Assembly: GCA_031255235.1 (NCBI GenBank)
Contig: JAIRSX010000082.1
Span: 1 to 12,733 of the forward strand
Length of the DNA: 12,733 bases
Direction: 5' to 3'
Origin: Rickettsiales bacterium
Lineage (GTDB): Bacteria; Pseudomonadota; Alphaproteobacteria; Rickettsiales; UBA1997
Position numbers and translations under genes: made by a program. Of the stretch, positions 1 through 5,766 are shown in pieces (position 1 is the first letter of the stretch; each line of letters begins with the position of its first letter). The notes below the pieces were generated by a model, which saw only the letters and a program-made list of their open reading frames with translations, did not search any database and was not told the origin of the DNA.

Positions 1-459
1 ACTCCTCCACCTATTGCAATAATTATGGGTCTCGTGATTATGTTTTTTTCAGCACAAGTATTTTGTGGAAAAAAAAACGTCTGGTTACCCCAATATATTG
101 CCAACAAAAGTATTCCAAGGCACATTTTAGCGGTAGCAATTTCAAAGTCAGTTACCTATTTATATAAGTTAGAAAAACTTACTCATCGTAGATTTTTTTT
201 TATGCTAAATGAAAAGGTAAATAAAATAACTTTTATTTTCATGTTTGTTTTGGCGTTTGTTACTTTAAGTCCATTGCCGTTTTGTAATACGATTCCTGGG
301 GTTGCAATAGTTATGTTGTGTTTTGGAATTTTAAATAAAGATGGGTTTGTTGTTATTCTGGGTTATATTGTTGGTATAATTGGAATTTTTGTCGTATGGT
401 ATATGATATTATTTGGTGTTCAAATGTTTTACAAATTAGTTAATAAATTTTTTGGGTAG
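1..459 (+). CDS. ExoD-family membrane protein, 5' end cut off by the window edge
   Basis: The frame is open from base 1 (reading T-P-P-P-I-A-I-I-M-G) and ends at TAG 457-459, so the ATG at 25 is probably internal and the true start lies outside the window. The visible 152 residues match the C-terminal three quarters of the ExoD family (PF06055, usually about 200 residues). They show an amphipathic stretch with WLP and the family-like basic segment, then a hydrophobic hairpin containing S-P-L-P-F-x-N-x-I-P-G-V-A-I and F-G-I-L-N-K-D-G-F, then another membrane segment. The family is named after a Sinorhizobium gene affecting exopolysaccharide synthesis; its biochemical role is unknown. It lies in the inner membrane. 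One base separates its stop from the next ATG, so the two genes are probably co-transcribed. The family match is fairly secure; the function is not. Confidence 0.72.
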   Translation, partial: TPPPIAIIMGLVIMFFSAQVFCGKKNVWLPQYIANKSIPRHILAVAISKSVTYLYKLEKLTHRRFFFMLNEKVNKITFIFMFVLAFVTLSPLPFCNTIPGVAIVMLCFGILNKDGFVVILGYIVGIIGIFVVWYMILFGVQMFYKLVNKFFG

Positions 460-460
460 T

Positions 461-1258
461 ATGTTTTTTGTTATTGTTGGCTGGTTCATGCATTTTTATA
501 TTTGGTTGGTTTATAAAACTTCGAAAATTGTAATAGATGGTGATATTGATTCAATAAAAAATTATTTAAAAGATGGCGGTTCAGTTGTTTTGTTTACTTG
601 GCATTGCAAAATTTTAATTGCTCCCATTATAATTAGAGAGACTTTTAAACATAAAATGTCAGTCTTAGCAAGTGGTTCAGATGGTGGTAAAATTGCTGCT
701 ACTATTGCTAATACTTTTGGTATTAAACCTATAAAATCCTTTAACACAAGAAAAAAAACGGAAAATTTTGAGTGGAAATTGACATTTGATGATTGGATAA
801 AAAACAAAAAGATAGGAAAGGTCTACTGTAGGGAGCATCATAAGGAATTAAAAGACGAATACGAAAAACAAAAAAGGGAGCATGATGTTTTTTTAAAAAA
901 TAAGAAGAGAGATATGGATATTAAGAATGGTAAATCAATTGTTGCCATTAGGAGAATTATGGAAGCTTTAAACGAAAATAATATTTTTTTGTTGGCGGCA
1001 GATGCTCCTAAAGGTCCAGCTTTTCGATTTAATACGAAAATTCTTCCACTGGCTAAGAAAAGTAAAACAAAAATAGTAGCATCTACCATTCTTTATAAGA
1101 AGAAAAAAGTTTTCAATACATGGGATAAGTTTGAGCTTCCTTTTTTATTTAATTCAATTAAAATTGAGTTTTTGAAAATGCATGAAGTTGATGGTGATAT
1201 CCAATTGTTAGAAAAACAACTTGAAAAAGAAATAAACAACAAAATATTACAGCAATAA
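461..1258 (+). CDS. DUF374 (LpxJ-like) acyltransferase with a lysine-rich insertion
   Basis: This 265-residue protein matches DUF374 (PF04028/COG2121), in the lysophospholipid acyltransferase superfamily. Visible landmarks are an N-terminal hydrophobic anchor (residues 1-20), T-W-H-C at 46-49 (the acyltransferase histidine), S-G-S-D-G-G at 71-76, S-F-N-T-R at 93-97, and D-A-P-K-G-P at 181-186, where the family usually reads DGPxGP. Members include LpxJ, a lipid A late acyltransferase of Epsilonproteobacteria, so lipid A or another glycolipid is a plausible substrate, acting at the inner face of the inner membrane. Residues about 100-157 form a charged insertion, rich in Lys and Glu, that typical members lack. 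A TTG at 452 would add three residues and overlap the previous gene; I prefer the ATG at 461, right after the preceding stop. Substrate is inferred from family only. Confidence 0.78.
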   Translation: MFFVIVGWFMHFYIWLVYKTSKIVIDGDIDSIKNYLKDGGSVVLFTWHCKILIAPIIIRETFKHKMSVLASGSDGGKIAATIANTFGIKPIKSFNTRKKTENFEWKLTFDDWIKNKKIGKVYCREHHKELKDEYEKQKREHDVFLKNKKRDMDIKNGKSIVAIRRIMEALNENNIFLLAADAPKGPAFRFNTKILPLAKKSKTKIVASTILYKKKKVFNTWDKFELPFLFNSIKIEFLKMHEVDGDIQLLEKQLEKEINNKILQQ

Positions 1259-1283
1259 TTCATCTATGAGTGGCTGTATTTAT

Positions 1284-1312
1284 TTGACAAATGTAATGAA
1301 TAATCTTAATCT
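1284..1312 (+). promoter_or_regulatory. Possible promoter of desulfoferrodoxin gene
   Basis: TTGACA at 1284-1289 is a perfect -35 hexamer. It is followed after 17 bases by TAATCT at 1307-1312, a weak -10 (3 of 6). The 84-base gap after the DUF374 gene makes a separate promoter reasonable, but read-through from upstream is equally possible. Confidence 0.35.
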
Positions 1313-1342
1313 TCCTGTAATAGTTTTTCTTGGGGTGTTGGT

Positions 1343-1732
1343 ATGAAAATGGATATTTATAAGTGTGATGCCTGTGGGAAGGTGGTTGGGGTTGAAATTG
1401 ATGGACATAACTTGTCGGCACCTGTTTGTTGTGGTAAGGCAATGATTAAGCAAGAGGCAAAAACCACTGAAGTTTCTGCTGCTGAGAAGCATGTTCCAGT
1501 TGTTGAAATGAAGGATGGCGGGGTTTTGGTGATGGTTGGTTCGGTAGAACACCCGTCGGCACCAGAGCATTATATTCAGTGGGTTGAAATTATTGACGGA
1601 GATTTTGTTTATAAGAAATATTTGAATCCAGGTGATAGGCCGGAAGTTTTCTTTGAAAATATAAAATCGGTGAAGTTTGTTGTCAGGGAGTATTGTAATT
1701 TGCATGGATTGTGGTCTTTAAATGTTGGTTAA
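1343..1732 (+). CDS. dfx: Desulfoferrodoxin (two-iron superoxide reductase)
   Basis: This 129-residue protein has the usual length of 2Fe superoxide reductases, which reduce superoxide to hydrogen peroxide in the cytoplasm without releasing oxygen, typically in anaerobes. The N-terminal desulforedoxin-like domain carries the rubredoxin-type iron ligands Cys8, Cys11, Cys29 and Cys30. The catalytic domain carries the center II set: E-K-H at 48-50 (catalytic Glu and Lys, first His ligand), His70, His76, Cys118 and His121, the last two in E-Y-C-N-L-H-G-L-W. All ligands are present, so the enzyme should be functional. The ATG at 1343 places the first Cys pair at the normal distance; the ATG two codons later is possible. 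The Shine-Dalgarno match is weak (GGGGTG about 8 bases upstream). The next ORF overlaps its last 11 bases. Identification is firm. Confidence 0.95.
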   Translation: MKMDIYKCDACGKVVGVEIDGHNLSAPVCCGKAMIKQEAKTTEVSAAEKHVPVVEMKDGGVLVMVGSVEHPSAPEHYIQWVEIIDGDFVYKKYLNPGDRPEVFFENIKSVKFVVREYCNLHGLWSLNVG

Positions 1733-2045
1733 GAATAATAAAAATAAAAACAATTATTGGACACTTCGTAAGTATTGTACTTATAATGAGTTAGAGCCGA
1801 AGTATGGTGATTACTCATTGGATAAGATGTCGTTACAGAATTTGTCTTCTTTGGCTGGCTATCCTATTAAGGTTAATTATAGTAATAATATGCAATTTCA
1901 CATAAGTGTTTTGAATTATTTTTACAAAGAGCAGGTCGTTAAAAGAATTAAGGAAAATATTATAAAAAATAAACGGACCCTATTACAGATTATTACGGCA
2001 AAGTTTTTTGTTGCTATCCATAAACTTAGAAATAAAAAAAATTGA
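1722..2045 (+). CDS. Hypothetical basic protein, 107 residues
   Basis: I do not recognise this protein. The ORF starts inside the last codons of the desulfoferrodoxin gene (11-base overlap) and ends at TGA 2043-2045, just before the promoter of the next gene. The N-terminus is rich in Lys and Asn, the middle has aromatic residues (residues 12-30) and Y-P-I-K-V-N-Y, and the C-terminal 40 residues are strongly basic with a predicted helix (K-E-Q-V-V-K-R-I onward). It has no signal peptide, Cys pair or clear membrane span. No good Shine-Dalgarno sequence precedes the ATG, so expression would depend on coupling to the upstream gene. It fills the space between two real genes without a long overlap on the other strand, which favours a real gene. 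A non-coding 3' region remains possible. Confidence 0.45.
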   Translation: MLVKNNKNKNNYWTLRKYCTYNELEPKYGDYSLDKMSLQNLSSLAGYPIKVNYSNNMQFHISVLNYFYKEQVVKRIKENIIKNKRTLLQIITAKFFVAIHKLRNKKN

Positions 2046-2070
2046 TTAAAATACCTGCTTACGATATATA
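2042..2070 (+). promoter_or_regulatory. Promoter of mreD-like gene, predicted leaderless
   Basis: TTGATT (2042-2047), a 17-base spacer, then TATATA (2065-2070). Only six bases (TATTAT) separate the -10 from the ATG at 2077, so transcription should begin at or next to the start codon. No Shine-Dalgarno sequence is present. The same arrangement precedes murG and dapF. Confidence 0.6.
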
Positions 2071-2076
2071 TATTAT

Positions 2077-2574
2077 ATGCCAATTGTTGTAGATTATCAC
2101 TATAAGAATGATTATGGGAAGATAATAAAAAAAATCATTTTATTTTTTCTTATTTTATTTGATATAACAAAAATACCTTTTTTGGATGTTATTTTTTATA
2201 GACCGCAAACGTCTATAATATATTTATTTGTAAACTTCGTTTATGGTAAAAAACAGTTGGATTATAAAATCCTATTTTTCTTTGGTATTTTGTTTGATAT
2301 TCTGAATTTTGTTCCATTAGGTTTTACATCCTTGTGTTTGTTGATTGTAAGTAGATTGTATCTATTATTGAATTTTGAATGGCAGATGAGGAGACATGAA
2401 AAGGTGTTTATGTTTATGGTGTTTAATGTAACATTTATTTTTTTTGAATATTTTTTCACCATGTTTTACAAAACGCCCTATAGTTACTCTTTTTACTTTA
2501 AACAGTGCTTATCCAATTCCATTTTTTTAGTGGTTATATTAGGCTTCATGGAATTATTGAAAGAGAAAAAGTAA
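2077..2574 (+). CDS. mreD: MreD-like rod-shape membrane protein
   Basis: This 165-residue protein is very hydrophobic, with about five membrane segments (roughly 18-38, 45-57, 64-80, 83-98, 112-130 and a last one near 146-160). It resembles MreD, the small inner-membrane partner of MreC and MreB in the cell-elongation complex. The diagnostic stretch is R-P-Q-T-S-I-I-Y-L-F at 42-51 followed by F-F-G-I-L-F-D-I-L-N at 68-77 and V-P-L-G-F-T-S-L at 79-86, matching the family pattern F-x-x-G-L-x-x-D-x-x-x-x-x-P-L-G. Length is normal for MreD (about 160-170). It is not beside mreB, mreC or mrdA as is usual; its neighbours are an unknown gene and, convergently, recN 12 bases away. MreD is a divergent family, so confidence is moderate. 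Another ECF-type membrane component is the main alternative. Confidence 0.6.
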   Translation: MPIVVDYHYKNDYGKIIKKIILFFLILFDITKIPFLDVIFYRPQTSIIYLFVNFVYGKKQLDYKILFFFGILFDILNFVPLGFTSLCLLIVSRLYLLLNFEWQMRRHEKVFMFMVFNVTFIFFEYFFTMFYKTPYSYSFYFKQCLSNSIFLVVILGFMELLKEKK

Positions 2575-2586
2575 ATTTTTAAGGTT

Positions 2587-4242
2587 TTATTCCAACATTT
2601 TTTTTGCGACCGCCATTGCTTCATCAGTTATAGTTTCACCACTGAACATTCTTGCAATTTCTCTAACCTTATCATCTCCGCTTAACACTTCAACTACTGT
2701 GTTTGTCTGGTTGGTCTGTTGTTCTTTTCTGACTCTCAAATGATGATTACTTTTACTTGCAACCTGTGCCAAATGGGTTACAACTAAAACCTGTAGATTT
2801 TGTCCTAATTTTTTAAGTCGTTCTCCAACAGCATCAGCAACGGCACCACCAATACCCGTATCAATCTCGTCAAAAATTAAAGTTGGTACTGACTGGGTTT
2901 TTGACAATACGACTTTTAGGGCAAGCATAAATCTCGATAATTCACCACCGGAAGCGATTTTTGAAAGCTCGTCCATTGGTACGCCAGGATTGGTGGAAGC
3001 AATAAACTTAACACTATCAATTCCATATTTGTTCCAGTTATTTTCATCCAATTCTTTAAATTCCACTTCAAAAGTCGTTTTTTCCATTTTAAGAGGTATA
3101 AGTTCATTTAAAAGTTCCGCAGAAAGTTTTTGGGCGTTTTCCTTTCTTAATTCGCTAAGATTCCGTGCTTTATCCAAAAAGCTTTGTTTTAATTCTATCG
3201 ATTCTTTTTGTAAACTTTCCATATTGACTTCTTGTTCATTCAATCTGTCTAATTTTTGTTTTAATTCAATGCATAAATCATTCAATAAGTTAGGAGTAAC
3301 ATTCAATTTTCTAGCGAGACCCCTAATGGCAAATAATTTTTCCTCAATTTCATCTAAAGAAACCCCGTCAAAACCGAGTCTATCATAAATTTTTTCAATA
3401 GAATAATTAACCTCGTTTATATTTTCATTTGCTTGTTCCAACAATTCTATAATTTTGGAAAAATCGTCATCTAAGGTTATTGCTTTGTTCAAAGTATGTT
3501 GTGCAGACAATAAATTTTTTGATATATCGAACTGTCCTTCCAAATAAGATTTCACATCCTTTAAAATGTTTACAACTTTTTCTTTATTCATCATCTGTAT
3601 TCTCTTATTGTTTAATTCGTCTTCTTCATTGTCTTGTATATTTAAGGATTCAATTTCACTTATAATATGTTTCAAATAATCCTGTTCTTCTTCAATTTTT
3701 GCTTTTTGTTCAATGAGTTCTTGCAACTTTTCTTTTGTGTTTCTGAAATTCAAAAAAATATTACTTACTTCTTTTCTTTTGTCAATTAGGTTGGCATAAC
3801 TATCCAATATATCTCTATGGAATGATGGATTTAAAAGGCCAATTTGTTCATTTTGTCCGTGTATCTCCAACAAACTTTCCCCAAGATTTTGTAAAAATTT
3901 TTGAGTAATTTCTATATCATTTACAAATGCTTTACTATGTCCATCACTATAAATAACACGTCTAATTATGATATTGTCATCAAATTCAATGCCCATTTCT
4001 TTCAAATGCTCTTTCGCTCTTTGATTTGTTTTTATGTTGAAATTTGCGACGACCAACCCTTTTTCCTCACCGTTTCTTAACAAACGACTATTGGAACGAT
4101 AACCGAGTGCCAATCCAAGTGCATCGAGCAGAATTGATTTACCCGAACCTGTTTCACCTGTTAGAACACACAATCCCCTCTCAAAAGACAAATTTAACTT
4201 TGAAATCAAAACAATATTATCTATTGATAGAGTTTCTAACAC
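2587..4242 (-). CDS. recN: DNA repair protein RecN
   Basis: RecN is an SMC-like ATPase that acts in double-strand break repair by homologous recombination. The 551 residues match the family length. The N-terminal ATPase half has M-L-E-T-L-S-I-D-N-I and the Walker A G-E-T-G-S-G-K-S at 29-36. A long, Glu/Lys-rich coiled coil occupies about 155-385. The C-terminal half has the ABC signature S-G-G-E-L-S at 431-436, Walker B ending I-F-D-E-I-D-T-G with Asp458 and Glu459, and the H-loop histidine in V-T-H-L-A at about 490. All ATPase motifs are intact. The start codon is GTG (4242-4240), fixed by the family's N-terminus. In many Alphaproteobacteria recN sits between bamD and ligA; here ligA is about 6 kb away and bamD is absent. 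I see no GTTC-N7-GTTC SOS box upstream. Confidence 0.97.
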   Translation of the reverse strand: MLETLSIDNIVLISKLNLSFERGLCVLTGETGSGKSILLDALGLALGYRSNSRLLRNGEEKGLVVANFNIKTNQRAKEHLKEMGIEFDDNIIIRRVIYSDGHSKAFVNDIEITQKFLQNLGESLLEIHGQNEQIGLLNPSFHRDILDSYANLIDKRKEVSNIFLNFRNTKEKLQELIEQKAKIEEEQDYLKHIISEIESLNIQDNEEDELNNKRIQMMNKEKVVNILKDVKSYLEGQFDISKNLLSAQHTLNKAITLDDDFSKIIELLEQANENINEVNYSIEKIYDRLGFDGVSLDEIEEKLFAIRGLARKLNVTPNLLNDLCIELKQKLDRLNEQEVNMESLQKESIELKQSFLDKARNLSELRKENAQKLSAELLNELIPLKMEKTTFEVEFKELDENNWNKYGIDSVKFIASTNPGVPMDELSKIASGGELSRFMLALKVVLSKTQSVPTLIFDEIDTGIGGAVADAVGERLKKLGQNLQVLVVTHLAQVASKSNHHLRVRKEQQTNQTNTVVEVLSGDDKVREIARMFSGETITDEAMAVAKKMLE

Positions 4243-4250
4243 CTATCTTG

Positions 4251-4278
4251 ATGGTATCTTTTAAACGTGAAAAATCAA
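4251..4278 (-). promoter_or_regulatory. Probable recN promoter with element shared with dapF
   Basis: On the minus strand TTGATT (4278-4273) is followed after 16 bases by TACCAT (4256-4251; 4 of 6 to TATAAT), eight bases before the GTG start. The 14 bases around the -35, TTTTGATTTTTCAC, are identical to those upstream of dapF, and TTTAA and GATAC follow in both. Transcription would start within a few bases of the start codon. Confidence 0.4.
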
Positions 4279-4288
4279 AAAAACTATA

Positions 4289-4334
4289 TTTTGGACTGAC
4301 TAATAAAAGTTTATTACTCCAAAACAGTCCAGAA
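4289..4334. repeat. Nested inverted repeat upstream of recN
   Basis: The outer arms TTTTGGACTG (4289-4298) and CAGTCCAGAA (4325-4334) pair over 10 bases with one G-T wobble. Inside lies a second perfect palindrome, TAATAAA (4301-4307) and TTTATTA (4310-4316), with a two-base loop. No T-run follows on either strand, so it does not look like a terminator. It lies between the recN promoter and the promoter of the candidate RNA on the other strand. It could be an operator, a cruciform-forming site or an RNA stem. Confidence 0.55.
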
Positions 4335-4354
4335 TAAGCGGAAATGGTGGTGGA

Positions 4355-4360
4355 TATAAT
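4355..4360 (+). promoter_or_regulatory. Consensus -10 box for candidate RNA
   Basis: A perfect TATAAT at 4355-4360, preceded by TGGA (an approximate extended -10). There is no good -35 at 16-18 bases. Predicted transcription start is near 4367, just before the structured region. Confidence 0.4.
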
Positions 4361-4366
4361 CTCATA

Positions 4367-4508
4367 TAGAAGTAAAACACCTTAGGGTAGCTCACGGTGG
4401 GTTATGGCTCAATGTGAATTGTTTTATTCACCAGCAGCAACCTGAAATTGTCCCTCTGGTGGGGGTTAGCCAAATTTTGCAGTCCCAGCATCTTCCTAGC
4501 GGTTTTTT
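4367..4508 (+). ncRNA. Candidate structured small RNA or 5' leader, family unknown
   Basis: This region is more GC-rich than its surroundings and can fold. The closing stem pairs ACCTTAGG (4377-4384) with CCTAG and GGT at 4495-4503, with one bulged C and one G-U pair, and may extend through flanking A4 and U4. Inside, GTGAAT (4414-4419) and ATTCAC (4426-4431) form a perfect 6-bp hairpin extended by GCT/AGC and GGTT/AACC. A second arm pairs AAATT with AATTT around CCC and GGG. Six T residues (4503-4508) end the region, as in an intrinsic terminator. A consensus -10 lies at the expected distance upstream. I found no SRP, 6S, tmRNA, RNase P or riboswitch signature. It could be an independent RNA or an attenuator of the ORF starting 60 bases downstream. 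A minus-strand RNA cannot be excluded, because TTGTTT-N17-TATAGC faces the region from the right. Confidence 0.4.
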
Positions 4509-4568
4509 CGTAAATATTTGCTATATCAAAATACCAAGAATAAAACAACGATACACTAAAAGGAAAAA

Positions 4569-4940
4569 ATGTTAAAAAGTAAAGAAAGTATTAATAATTT
4601 TATTGTGGAAGCAATTAGGACTAACGGTGAAGATGGATTTTTTAGTGCTATAGACGCAATTTTGACACCAAAAAATGATGAAGACGGAACAGCACGATTA
4701 TCATTGATATATAAATTAGAGGAACTCATACAGCAAGGTGAAGTTGGAAATGAAATCAAACTTGAAAAACCGTTTGACTGGGTTGTCTCCATAATACCTA
4801 TATATGGGTCAATAAGCATTAATGGAAAAACTATGACTGTTGGGGTCTTTTTGTTTCGTAGTAAAAATAATGAAACCGTTTATGAAATTCACCCGACCAA
4901 TGACGAAGAAAAATTTAATGTGTTTCTCTTGGACAATTAA
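4569..4940 (+). CDS. Hypothetical protein, 123 residues
   Basis: I do not recognise this protein. It starts at ATG 4569 with a good Shine-Dalgarno sequence (AAAAGGA, about 5 bases upstream) and ends at TAA 4938-4940. It is soluble and acidic, with no signal peptide or membrane span. The first half looks helical (residues 1-60, with the acidic stretch P-K-N-D-E-D-G at 34-40). The second half looks like beta-strands: W-V-V-S-I-I-P-I-Y-G-S-I-S-I at 71-84, then M-T-V-G-V-F-L-F and V-Y-E-I-H-P-T-N-D. It stands alone on the + strand between minus-strand recN and pgsA, behind a candidate structured RNA and in front of a long G-tract. The ribosome binding site and position support a real gene; the function cannot be judged. 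Confidence 0.6.
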   Translation: MLKSKESINNFIVEAIRTNGEDGFFSAIDAILTPKNDEDGTARLSLIYKLEELIQQGEVGNEIKLEKPFDWVVSIIPIYGSISINGKTMTVGVFLFRSKNNETVYEIHPTNDEEKFNVFLLDN

Positions 4941-4944
4941 TCTT

Positions 4945-4975
4945 GGGGGGGAGGGGGGGGAGGGGGCAGGGCAGG
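4945..4975 (+). repeat. Long G-tract with G-quadruplex potential
   Basis: Runs of 7, 8, 5, 3 and 2 G separated by single A or CA begin five bases after the stop codon of the orphan gene. At least four runs of three or more G with short loops meet the usual G-quadruplex pattern. It is an extreme outlier in this AT-rich sequence. The run lengths could vary by slippage or be misassembled. Confidence 0.8.
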
Positions 4976-4995
4976 TTATAGACTTTACTATGTTT

Positions 4996-5025
4996 ATAAA
5001 TAAAATAAAAGTTACCGAGTAACTT
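4996..5025 (-). terminator. Probable terminator of the rpoZ-pgsA operon
   Basis: On the minus strand AAGTTAC (5025-5019) pairs perfectly with GTAACTT (5015-5009) across a three-base loop and is followed by the T-rich tract TTATTTTATTTAT. It lies about 130 bases past the pgsA stop. The stem is AT-rich and short, so strength is uncertain. On the + strand no T-run follows. Confidence 0.45.
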
Positions 5026-5157
5026 ATAAAGAAAGTTTGCTTTGTTTTGTTATTGGAAAAATATTTTTATAAAAGATAAACCATTAAAATAGATAAATAG
5101 CAAGACTAAATGAAAAAAATATGTGGTAAATAGGGTATAACAACTAGGGAACCATAT

Positions 5158-5766
5158 TTAAAAGTTTTTGATACTTTCTCTCAAATAATAAAAACAACTC
5201 AACAAGGATAAAAAAGACGCTATAATAAGACCAATCTCGCCAATAAGCTGAATCCAGCCCTCTAAACTCATCCTAATAAAGTCATCCACTTCCATAAAAC
5301 TCATAATCTCATTGTAAACAAACTCAGAACCGTCACCTGCAAGTAGTAAAGCACCGATAGATATCATTTGAATTCCAGTTTTCCATTTTCCAATTCTGCT
5401 AACTGGTACTTTTACATTTTTGTCCGCCAAGAACTCCCTTAAACCAGAAACCAAAATCTCTCTAGTTATGATGATTAAAGACGGAACTAAAATATATAAA
5501 TTTTCATTTGAAAAATTTATAATCATAACCAATGAGACTATAACTAATGCTTTATCGGCAATAGGATCGAAACATTTACCAAAATTTGATTGAACTTGTA
5601 ATTTTCTTGCGTAATACCCGTCAAAAAAGTCCGTAAAACCAGCAATACTAAACAAAAACCACACAATTACATTTGGTATTTTTGATATAGTATAAAAAGA
5701 ATAAACAATTAGAGGAATCATCGCGATTCTTATAGAAGTTAAAATGTTTGGGATTTGTTTCTTCAT
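5158..5766 (-). CDS. pgsA: CDP-diacylglycerol--glycerol-3-phosphate 3-phosphatidyltransferase
   Basis: PgsA makes phosphatidylglycerophosphate from CDP-diacylglycerol and glycerol-3-phosphate, the committed step to phosphatidylglycerol, in the inner membrane. The 202 residues are near the usual 180-200. The CDP-alcohol phosphotransferase motif is complete: Asp46, Asp49-Gly50, Ala53-Arg54, Gly63, Asp67 and Asp71, in the spacing D-x2-D-G-x2-A-R-x8-G-x3-D-x3-D. The N-terminus K-Q-I-P-N-I-L-T-S-I-R is typical of PgsA, and L-V-S-G-L-R-E at about 105-111 is the conserved second motif. About six membrane segments are visible. A loop of roughly 30 residues at about 143-175, rich in acidic residues (Asp, Glu, Met), precedes the last membrane segment. 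Its ATG overlaps the murG stop as ATGA (5763-5766), so translation is probably coupled. Confidence 0.95.
   Translation of the reverse strand: MKKQIPNILTSIRIAMIPLIVYSFYTISKIPNVIVWFLFSIAGFTDFFDGYYARKLQVQSNFGKCFDPIADKALVIVSLVMIINFSNENLYILVPSLIIITREILVSGLREFLADKNVKVPVSRIGKWKTGIQMISIGALLLAGDGSEFVYNEIMSFMEVDDFIRMSLEGWIQLIGEIGLIIASFLSLLSCFYYLRESIKNF

Noticed and set aside
1266..1346. A 26-codon ORF with ATGA overlap to the desulfoferrodoxin start, which could be a leader peptide.
   Set aside because: It has no ribosome binding site, and the likely promoter of the next gene lies inside it. The translation has no recognisable features.
2575..2586. A bidirectional terminator between the convergent mreD-like and recN genes.
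   Set aside because: The gap is only 12 bases and I see no stem-loop there.
2990..3388. A 132-codon + strand ORF opposite recN.
   Set aside because: Its Ser/Leu/Phe-rich translation is what results from reading the antisense of a Glu/Lys-rich coiled coil.
4367..4508. Identification of the structured region as SRP RNA, 6S RNA or alphaproteobacterial two-piece tmRNA.
   Set aside because: The SRP GGAAG-type loop and asymmetric loop, a T-arm with GTTC-AA-TC and a tag-peptide reading frame are absent on both strands. CCCCCACCA on the minus strand looks like an acceptor end but has no matching T arm.
4840..5022. A + strand ORF reading through the G-tract, giving a glycine-rich peptide.
   Set aside because: It overlaps the better-supported 123-residue ORF in another frame and has no start signal. 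The glycine run only reflects the G-tract.
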